This document shows, in pieces, positions 6,280 to 9,936 of a DNA stretch of 9,936 bases. The DNA comes from Methyloprofundus sp. (GTDB taxonomy: Bacteria; Pseudomonadota; Gammaproteobacteria; Methylococcales; Methylomonadaceae): the NCBI GenBank assembly GCA_013138555.1, contig WTCN01000233.1:1-9936 (forward strand), in the 5' to 3' direction. The translations under genes were made by a program, and so were the position numbers. The notes under the pieces are model-generated. The model worked only from the letters and a program-made list of their open reading frames with translations. It had not been told where the DNA came from and did no database searches. Position 1 is the first letter of the stretch; each line of letters opens with the position of its first letter.

Positions 6280-7140
6280 ATGCCATCGACTAAACCTTTA
6301 GAATATGGGGGACATGCACTTATCTGGTCCGGGGACTGGACACCACAAGGCGCACGACAAGCCATTAGTGGTGCTGCTCGTGCCGGATATGACTACATAG
6401 AAATAGCCCTGTTAGATCCTTGGAAGGTGGATGTGGTTTTAACTAAAGACCTGCTTCAGGAATTTAACATACGTGCCCATGCCTCTCTTGGTTTATCACC
6501 CACAACGGATGTAACAAGTACTGATACTGCTATTGTTGCTAAAGGGGATGAATTACTTAGGAAAGCAACAGATGTACTCGCTGCGATTGGAGGGAAAGAG
6601 CTTTGTGGAGTCATTTATTCTGCTCTGGGTAAATATCCAGGACCGGCATCGAAACAGAACAGGGACAGCTCTATTGCCGCTATGCAACGCCTGGCAGATT
6701 ATGCAGCAGACAAAGACATCAATATTAACCTTGAAGTTGTCAACCGATATGAAACCAATATCATCAATACGGGACTTGAAGGTCTGGCATTTCTGGACGA
6801 GGTCAATCGCCCCAATGCCTATCTGCACCTGGATACCTATCATATGAATATTGAAGAAGATGGCATGGAAAAGTCTATTCTAGCAGCAAAGGACCGGCTG
6901 GGTTATGTCCATATAGGCGAAAGCCACCGCGGCTATCTAGGGACAGGTAATGTAGATTTTGATAAATTTTTTGCTGCGCTTAACAAAATTGGCTACCAAG
7001 GCCCTATCACATTCGAGTCTTTTTCCTCGGAAGTTGTTGATGAAAATCTTTCAAATACGCTCTGTGTCTGGCGTAATCTCTGGGATAATTCCGATGATCT
7101 AGCTCTAAAGGCACTGCAGTTTATGAAAGAGCGGTATTGA
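6280..7140 (+). CDS. Sugar epimerase, D-tagatose/D-psicose 3-epimerase-like TIM barrel
   Basis: A 286-aa xylose-isomerase-like TIM barrel. I start it at ATG 6280, preceded by AGGA at 7-nt spacing; the frame stays open to a TTG at 6220 but that lies within a promoter-like sequence. The four metal ligands of ketose 3-epimerases are recognisable: E152 in LEVVNRYET, D185 in LDTYHMNIEE (with H188), H211 in GYVHIGESHRG (with E214 and R217), and E246 in ITFESFSS. The VVNR and DTYHMNIEE stretches closely resemble Pseudomonas D-tagatose 3-epimerase. The expected reaction is Mn/Co-dependent epimerisation of a ketohexose or ketopentose at C3, in the cytoplasm. Sugar-phosphate or inosose relatives share the fold, so the exact substrate is open. 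It is a single gene with its own promoter, and a stem-loop lies about 50 bp after the stop. Confidence 0.85.
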   Translation: MPSTKPLEYGGHALIWSGDWTPQGARQAISGAARAGYDYIEIALLDPWKVDVVLTKDLLQEFNIRAHASLGLSPTTDVTSTDTAIVAKGDELLRKATDVLAAIGGKELCGVIYSALGKYPGPASKQNRDSSIAAMQRLADYAADKDININLEVVNRYETNIINTGLEGLAFLDEVNRPNAYLHLDTYHMNIEEDGMEKSILAAKDRLGYVHIGESHRGYLGTGNVDFDKFFAALNKIGYQGPITFESFSSEVVDENLSNTLCVWRNLWDNSDDLALKALQFMKERY

Positions 7141-7180
7141 TTTGTTAATTAATGATGCTGTGTCATATAGAATAGTCTGA

Positions 7181-7207
7181 ACGCCGAGTTAACCCGCTCG
7201 GCGGGTT
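7181..7207. other. Stem-loop between the convergent epimerase and DUF2442 genes
   Basis: AACCCGC (7191-7197) and GCGGGTT (7201-7207) form a perfect 7-bp stem with a TCG loop. GCCGAG (7183-7188) can pair alternatively with CTCGGC (7197-7202). It lies between the ends of two convergent transcripts, where a bidirectional terminator is expected, but no T-run follows on either strand. The rest of 7141-7265 shows nothing. Confidence 0.5.
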
Positions 7208-7265
7208 GAACGACTGGTTATTAAAGCGTGGGAATCATCATGCTTTATTTTCTCCGCTGGAAACT

Positions 7266-7529
7266 TTAATGCACTATTCTATTTTCATATAAATCAGCAA
7301 TTGGAAAGCAAAGGTCATAATCATTCCACTCTAAATCACCTTCATCTATTTCGAATTTTGAAAACTCTTCAGATGATAAATATTTTCTGATTAATGGATT
7401 GAGTGAACTTGATAAGAATGGATAAAAATCAACCACTTGTCGAGTTTTATCATTAAATTCCAATTCGAGTTTAAAATCACCAATATGATTTACTTTTTCC
7501 ACGAAAATAACTTGTTCATCTAAAATCAT
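7266..7529 (-). CDS. DUF2442 domain protein
   Basis: An 87-aa protein matching the DUF2442 pattern: an N-terminal strand pair (VNHIGDFKLELEFNDKTRQVVDFYPFL), then the FSKFEIDEGDLEWNDYDLCF block (57-75) in place of the usual 'F..V..G.v.WP.g.DL.pd' signature. It is small, acidic and soluble. Its ATG overlaps the stop of the DUF4160 gene by 4 bp (ATGA), and the ribosome binding site AGGAG lies at ideal spacing inside the DUF4160 coding end. The two are therefore translationally coupled. DUF4160 and DUF2442 are recurrent neighbours and have been suspected of being a toxin-antitoxin-like pair; I know of no settled mechanism. It is the last gene of the minus-strand operon. Confidence 0.85.
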   Translation of the reverse strand: MILDEQVIFVEKVNHIGDFKLELEFNDKTRQVVDFYPFLSSSLNPLIRKYLSSEEFSKFEIDEGDLEWNDYDLCFPIADLYENRIVH

Positions 7530-7831
7530 TTGATTCTCCTACTTATATTTTCACAAGAGATTTTCTTATGAAGTACAAAATAATCAATCCACTTTTTTAC
7601 TATTTCATCAGCATAGGTATCAACAAATGCTTTAAAATCACGTAAATTATTTGCTGGCAAAGGACTTTTACCTTTAACAGACTTAATAAGGATTTCCTTT
7701 ACTTCTCCGTTATCTATTATGATCTCAGCTTTTGACTCATTTCCTTGGAATTTTCCATGAACATGAATAGGCTCATGCTCATTGCTGTAAAACATAATGA
7801 TAATACCGAAATATGTATATAACTTTGGCAT
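7526..7831 (-). CDS. DUF4160 domain protein
   Basis: A 101-aa protein with the DUF4160 layout: MPKLYTYFGIIIMFYSNEHEPIHVH (1-25), where the usual form is a 'P.is.F.gi.I.my..dH.pPHfHv' block with the histidine cluster, here H19-x3-H23-x-H25. A strand (ESKAEIIIDNGEV) and a C-terminal helical part (LRDFKAFVDTYADEIVKKWIDYF) then correspond to the family's 'W...h..el...W' end. The C-terminus is about 15 residues longer than I expect and basic (KKISCENISRRIK). It starts 17 nt after the reverse transcriptase stop with no visible ribosome binding site, so it probably relies on coupling to that gene. The His cluster could bind metal, but no activity is established. Together with DUF2442 it forms a candidate toxin-antitoxin-like module within the reverse transcriptase operon. 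Confidence 0.85.
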   Translation of the reverse strand: MPKLYTYFGIIIMFYSNEHEPIHVHGKFQGNESKAEIIIDNGEVKEILIKSVKGKSPLPANNLRDFKAFVDTYADEIVKKWIDYFVLHKKISCENISRRIK

Positions 7832-7848
7832 AAATGGTTCTGGTGATT

Positions 7849-8808
7849 TTAGCTATTAAATGGTTTGTATGGTGCTAATTTATCTTTTAATTTCTGGCTT
7901 TGGTTAGGATGCAATCTGCCTAACTGGCCAACTCTAGTTATAGTACTTCGATACATCTTTTTATACGTTTCTGATTTTCTACCGTGTAAGTCTGAGTGTT
8001 TAATACAATTAAAAACAGCCATTCTTAAATTATTTTTCTTTTTTTTCGGAATGGTTGGTGATTTTTTAGTAACATTAAGATTATGTACGGTAGTATTATT
8101 TTTTCTCGACTTAATATCTTGCTTTTCTCTATTTGGTTTGATATTTACTTGACACATCATTCCAAAAATAGAGCTTATTATTTGCCCTAACTCTTTATCG
8201 GAAACATACCTATCAAAAGATAAAGTTGTATCATCAACATACCGAGAGTAGGTGATACCTTGAGCTTTTAACTTATTGTAAAGGGCTGGTTCGTATTGCC
8301 AGAAAATAAGATTAGCAACATATGAGCTTGTTTTACTCCCTTGTGGTAGAAAACCTTTATATGTAGTTAAATCAGTAAGAGTAGTGGCTATTTTTTTAGG
8401 GAAGTTGAAAAAATACATCCATAGCTTTAACACTTGATCATATTTAATAGAAGGAAAAAAGTCTGATACATCTTCGCTAATCAGCATTCTTTTTCCTGAA
8501 TGCATACGTGCATCAGAGATATAGTCACGAGTTTTTTTTGTATCACGAATTGAACCCTGAAGATATTCAGGGTAAGTGACATTTTGAAAAAGTATGACTT
8601 TAATCCTTTGGTGAATTGCTTTTAATGATTCACTAACGCTGTAATGTATACGTTCTTTACCATTAGATTTAATCTCGGGCCGATTCTTTTTATAATATTT
8701 ATTTGCATTATGTGACATATCAATGAGAATGTCTTCAGGGACATTCAGTGCAGAGCTTAATGCTGCAATAGATGCAATCGGTTTACCGTTATAAAAAGCA
8801 CTATTCAT
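7849..8808 (-). CDS. Retron-type reverse transcriptase
   Basis: A 319-aa RNA-directed DNA polymerase of normal retron RT length. Motifs in order: HYSVSESLKAIHQRIKVIL (RT1/2 region, 55-73); DARMHSGK (99-106) at the place of the retron NAxxH; SEDVSDFFPSI with catalytic D113; LPQGSKTSSYVANLIF (154-169); catalytic YVDD at 190-193 in SRYVDDTTLSF; VHNL (241-244) where retrons have VTG; then basic PKKKKNNLR. The catalytic triad is intact. A small basic thumb follows, with no extra domain. I chose ATG 8808, 1 nt after the stop of the XRE gene, with GAAGAG 7 nt before it; a TTG at 8823 would add five residues and overlap that gene. Retron RTs prime cDNA from an adjacent msr-msd RNA and act in phage defence. 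The two altered hallmark motifs mean it may be a divergent retron or another RT lineage. The gene is about 30% GC in sampled stretches. Confidence 0.92.
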   Translation of the reverse strand: MNSAFYNGKPIASIAALSSALNVPEDILIDMSHNANKYYKKNRPEIKSNGKERIHYSVSESLKAIHQRIKVILFQNVTYPEYLQGSIRDTKKTRDYISDARMHSGKRMLISEDVSDFFPSIKYDQVLKLWMYFFNFPKKIATTLTDLTTYKGFLPQGSKTSSYVANLIFWQYEPALYNKLKAQGITYSRYVDDTTLSFDRYVSDKELGQIISSIFGMMCQVNIKPNREKQDIKSRKNNTTVHNLNVTKKSPTIPKKKKNNLRMAVFNCIKHSDLHGRKSETYKKMYRSTITRVGQLGRLHPNQSQKLKDKLAPYKPFNS

Positions 8809-8809
8809 T

Positions 8810-9091
8810 TTATAACTCTTCAATCAGTTTTAAAGTAGTTAATGATAGTTTTTCAGCTAACTCAGGACTAATAGATTCTATTTCTTTTTTGTCTGTACCT
8901 AAAAATAATAAAACAGAAAGGGGGATTTTTAGAGATTCTGCAATATTTTCAAGCTTGGAAAGGTTGGGGTCTCTTTTTCCTTGCTCAAGGAGAGAGATAT
9001 AAGAGGTAGAAAGGTTACTTTTATCGGCTAGCTCTGCTAACGTCCAATTTTTCTGCTTTCTGCATAATTTAATGGCTTTGCCTATATTCAT
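8810..9091 (-). CDS. XRE/Cro-CI-family helix-turn-helix regulator
   Basis: A 93-aa protein with one HTH_3 domain: MNIGKAIKLCRKQKNWTLAELADKSNLSTSYISLLEQGKRDPNLSKLENIAESLKIP (1-57 in total), with the recognition helix around STSYISLLEQGKR. A short hydrophobic/acidic tail (LLFLGTDKKEIESISPELAEKLSLTTLKLIEEL) may serve dimerisation or partner binding. It is fused translationally to the reverse transcriptase gene: its TAA and the RT ATG are separated by 1 nt. It lies 46 bp after the small upstream gene. The likely role is repression of its own operon at the 14-bp palindrome near 9392-9405; this is inferred from context. HTH partner proteins are reported for some retron types. An antitoxin role is also possible. 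Confidence 0.92.
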   Translation of the reverse strand: MNIGKAIKLCRKQKNWTLAELADKSNLSTSYISLLEQGKRDPNLSKLENIAESLKIPLSVLLFLGTDKKEIESISPELAEKLSLTTLKLIEEL

Positions 9092-9137
9092 AATAATTCA
9101 CAATAAGATAATTGGCTTGCTGTATGTCCATAACTTA

Positions 9138-9368
9138 CTACTCACCCAAGCTTTGAAAGAACTCTTTAATTTCAGGCAACTTATATAAAACCTTACCTAA
9201 AATTGATAAAATTATAACTGCCTTATCTGAGCTATCACTCTCTTGAAGTTTTTCAAGATTTTCTATTGCTTGACTAAGTTCTATAGCCATACTGTCTTCA
9301 CTACTACAATGCTCCAACTTAGCCTCTTTTAAAAGGCTTATAGTTTCTTTTAACAACTGTTTGTTCAT
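9138..9368 (-). CDS. Small helical protein of unknown function, first gene of the RT operon
   Basis: A 76-aa protein I do not recognise. I start it at ATG 9368, with the ribosome binding site AGGTG at 9379-9375; a GTG three codons upstream (9377) lies within that site. The N-terminal half is charged and amphipathic, with heptad-like spacing (LLKETISLLKEAKLEH, then AIELSQAIENLEKLQES), suggesting a coiled coil. After a short DSSDK turn comes a more hydrophobic helix (AVIILSILGKVLYKLPEIKEFF), which could touch a membrane or a partner. There is one cysteine and no signal peptide. It is the promoter-proximal gene, 46 bp before the XRE gene, on the same strand. It could be an effector, a partner of the XRE protein, or a structural accessory; none is shown by the sequence. 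Confidence 0.7.
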   Translation of the reverse strand: MNKQLLKETISLLKEAKLEHCSSEDSMAIELSQAIENLEKLQESDSSDKAVIILSILGKVLYKLPEIKEFFQSLGE

Positions 9369-9385
9369 AATAAACACCTAAATTG

Positions 9386-9414
9386 ATTGTCGACACGATC
9401 GTGTCAGTCGTCAA
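9386..9414 (-). promoter_or_regulatory. Candidate promoter of the RT operon with operator in its spacer
   Basis: Read on the minus strand: TTGACG (9414-9409), a 17-bp spacer and GACAAT (9391-9386). The start would fall near 9380, just ahead of the AGGTG ribosome binding site of the first gene. The spacer contains the perfect 14-bp palindrome GACACGATCGTGTC (9392-9405). This is the textbook place for a repressor to block RNA polymerase, and the operon encodes a XRE repressor. Binding is inferred. Confidence 0.5.
9392..9405. promoter_or_regulatory. Perfect 14-bp palindrome, putative XRE operator
   Basis: GACACGATCGTGTC is identical on both strands. It lies 24 bp upstream of the first gene's ATG, between the -35 and -10 of the candidate promoter. 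A wider inverted pair, TTGTCGA (9387-9393) / TCGACAA (9426-9432), brackets the same region. Confidence 0.6.
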
Positions 9415-9465
9415 CACATTAAGGATCGACAAGGAATAGCATGAAGACGCAAGCCAATTTCCATT

Positions 9466-9488
9466 GCTGTTGCTCATGGAGCAACAGC
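9466..9488. other. Strong 10-bp hairpin upstream of the RT operon
   Basis: GCTGTTGCTC and GAGCAACAGC form a perfect 10-bp stem with an ATG triloop. It lies about 50 bp before the candidate operon promoter. It could be part of a retron msr-msd transcript or a terminator-like block. There is no T-run on either side, and I could not find matching a1/a2 arms. Confidence 0.45.
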
Positions 9489-9626
9489 CCAGTCGTTACA
9501 ATAAATATATCGTATACCTGAGTTCTACAGCTTGTGAGCCAGAGAACAGACCGTTTTTTATACAGTCGACGTTTAAAGCGCCAGTTACAAATACCTTAAT
9601 TACAATTTAATGCTGTTAAAATGCGT

Positions 9627-9644
9627 CTGAATGGTTTCATTCAG
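9627..9644. other. 7-bp hairpin in the 9.6-kb non-coding region
   Basis: CTGAATG and CATTCAG pair perfectly around a GTTT loop. It is one of several stem-loops in the 568-bp gene-poor stretch upstream of the RT operon (9369-9936). Confidence 0.35.
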
Positions 9645-9688
9645 CCTGTGATTATTAAAACATAGAAATTTACTACAAACAAACATTA

Positions 9689-9705
9689 TTTGACTGTCAG
9701 TCAAA
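9689..9705. promoter_or_regulatory. Inverted repeat just before the leader-like ORF
   Basis: TTTGACT-GTC-AGTCAAA is a perfect 7-bp inverted repeat ending 8 bp before the strong ribosome binding site at 9713-9721. It contains a TTGACT that could be a -35 box. It could be an operator or a 5' RNA hairpin. Confidence 0.35.
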
Positions 9706-9729
9706 AAATATCAAAGGGAGGCAGAGTCA

Positions 9730-9807
9730 TTGATTTTCCTCGGGCTGTTAAAAACAACTCTAAAAATAGCCCTGTTTTTAATTATTGATAGATTCTACCC
9801 TTTATAA
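9730..9807 (+). CDS. Possible 25-codon hydrophobic leader peptide or small membrane peptide
   Basis: A TTG-start ORF whose start is set by an unusually strong ribosome binding site, AAAGGGAGG (9713-9721), with 8-nt spacing. The product begins MIFLGLLKTTLK, continues with a hydrophobic run (IALFLIID) and ends RFYPL. Seven Leu and four Ile in 25 residues fit either a short membrane peptide, as in type I toxins, or a branched-chain-rich leader peptide. The last codons overlap the left arm of a hairpin that competes with a terminator. There is no homology evidence, and a chance ORF is possible. Confidence 0.35.
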   Translation: MIFLGLLKTTLKIALFLIIDRFYPL

Positions 9808-9824
9808 GTCCCATTAAAGGGTAG
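9795..9824 (+). promoter_or_regulatory. Possible antiterminator hairpin
   Basis: CTACCCTTTA (9795-9804) and TAAAGGGTAG (9815-9824) form a perfect 10-bp stem with a 10-nt loop. The right arm shares bases with the terminator hairpin at 9813-9842, so only one of the two can form. The left arm lies within the final codons of the leader-like ORF. Confidence 0.5.
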
Positions 9825-9842
9825 CATCACCTTTAATTTTTT
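9813..9842 (+). terminator. Possible conditional intrinsic terminator
   Basis: ATTAAAGG (9813-9820) pairs with CCTTTAAT (9830-9837) around a 9-nt loop and is followed by a T-run (9837-9842). The stem is AT-rich and so of modest strength. It competes with the 10-bp hairpin at 9795-9824, which gives an attenuator-like layout for a gene beyond the right edge. Confidence 0.45.
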
Positions 9843-9894
9843 CTGAATAATTTATTTTCGGCTGGGTAAAATCTGGAAGCTGATGGACATCTCT

Positions 9895-9929
9895 GGATTA
9901 CTGTCTCTTGAAATAGACAGTAATAATCC
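9895..9929. other. Long hairpin at the right edge
   Basis: GGATTACTGTCT (9895-9906) pairs with AGACAGT and AATAATCC (9915-9929), with a 3-nt bulge and an 8-nt loop. A 17-codon ORF (ATG 9883 to TAA 9936) overlaps it, but the stem alone explains the sequence equally well. Its function is unknown; it may belong to the leader of a gene beyond the edge or to a structured RNA on the minus strand. Confidence 0.4.
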
Positions 9930-9936
9930 ATTATAA

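Noticed and set aside
7181..7215. GGGTTGAAC after a stem-loop resembles an integron attC end (GTTRRRY).
   Set aside because: No matching RYYYAAC partner at attC distance, no typical imperfect attC fold, and the adjacent genes form an operon, not single-gene cassettes.
7865..8152. A 95-codon plus-strand ORF with hydrophobic product opposite the RT gene.
   Set aside because: It is antisense to the conserved RT thumb; its F-rich runs come from the Lys-rich codons on the other strand.
9317..9477. A 52-codon minus-strand ORF from ATG 9477 running through the operator and into the small helical gene.
   Set aside because: Its start is in the loop of a hairpin, it lacks a ribosome binding site, it crosses the promoter, and it overlaps a better-supported gene in another frame.
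9441..9521. A 26-codon plus-strand ORF with AAGGA before ATG, encoding a Cys-rich peptide.
   Set aside because: Its composition (HCCCSWSNS) comes from the hairpin sequence at 9466-9488; there is no promoter or other support. Most likely chance.
9369..9936. Possible CRISPR array in the repeat-like non-coding region.
   Set aside because: There are inverted repeats but no regularly spaced direct repeats and no cas genes.

Overview
The window reads as a piece of a gammaproteobacterial chromosome of moderate GC. A Methylococcales (methanotroph) type of genome is my best guess, from the style of the housekeeping genes and from a GTAGGAG-type palindromic intergenic repeat. No 16S or methane-oxidation gene is present, so this placement is inference only.

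Left half (1-7140), mostly core-like genes. A protein of unknown family runs off the left edge on the minus strand. Next comes a two-gene plus-strand unit with overlapping ends: a spore photoproduct lyase-family radical SAM protein followed by a short-chain dehydrogenase/reductase. A 360-bp gap then holds what looks like a complete small RNA gene (promoter, 5' hairpin, C-rich single-stranded linker, intrinsic terminator). Endonuclease III (nth) lies on the minus strand. It is divergent from a SLC13/DASS sodium:anion symporter, which is followed 51 bp later by a PfkB-family sugar kinase. The kinase is frameshifted: restoring one G in a G-run returns a full-length protein with the GAGD catalytic loop. 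After a REP-like palindrome comes a D-tagatose/D-psicose 3-epimerase-like TIM-barrel gene with its own promoter. The kinase and epimerase suggest local ketose metabolism, but the substrate cannot be read from the sequence.

Right half (7141-9936), an AT-rich accessory island. Five minus-strand genes are packed as one probable operon: a 76-aa helical protein of unknown family, a XRE-family repressor, a retron-type reverse transcriptase whose start lies 1 nt past the repressor's stop, then a DUF4160-DUF2442 pair that overlaps by 4 bp. A perfect 14-bp palindrome sits in the 17-bp spacer of a candidate promoter for this operon, which suggests autorepression by the XRE protein. The 568 bp upstream of the operon hold several strong hairpins that could include the retron msr-msd RNA. 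They also hold a plus-strand leader-like element: a 25-codon hydrophobic TTG-start ORF with a strong ribosome binding site, running into two mutually exclusive hairpins, one of which ends in a T-run. This right-hand island is the best candidate for an undescribed system: a retron-like reverse transcriptase joined to a repressor, a small helical protein and a toxin-antitoxin-like pair.
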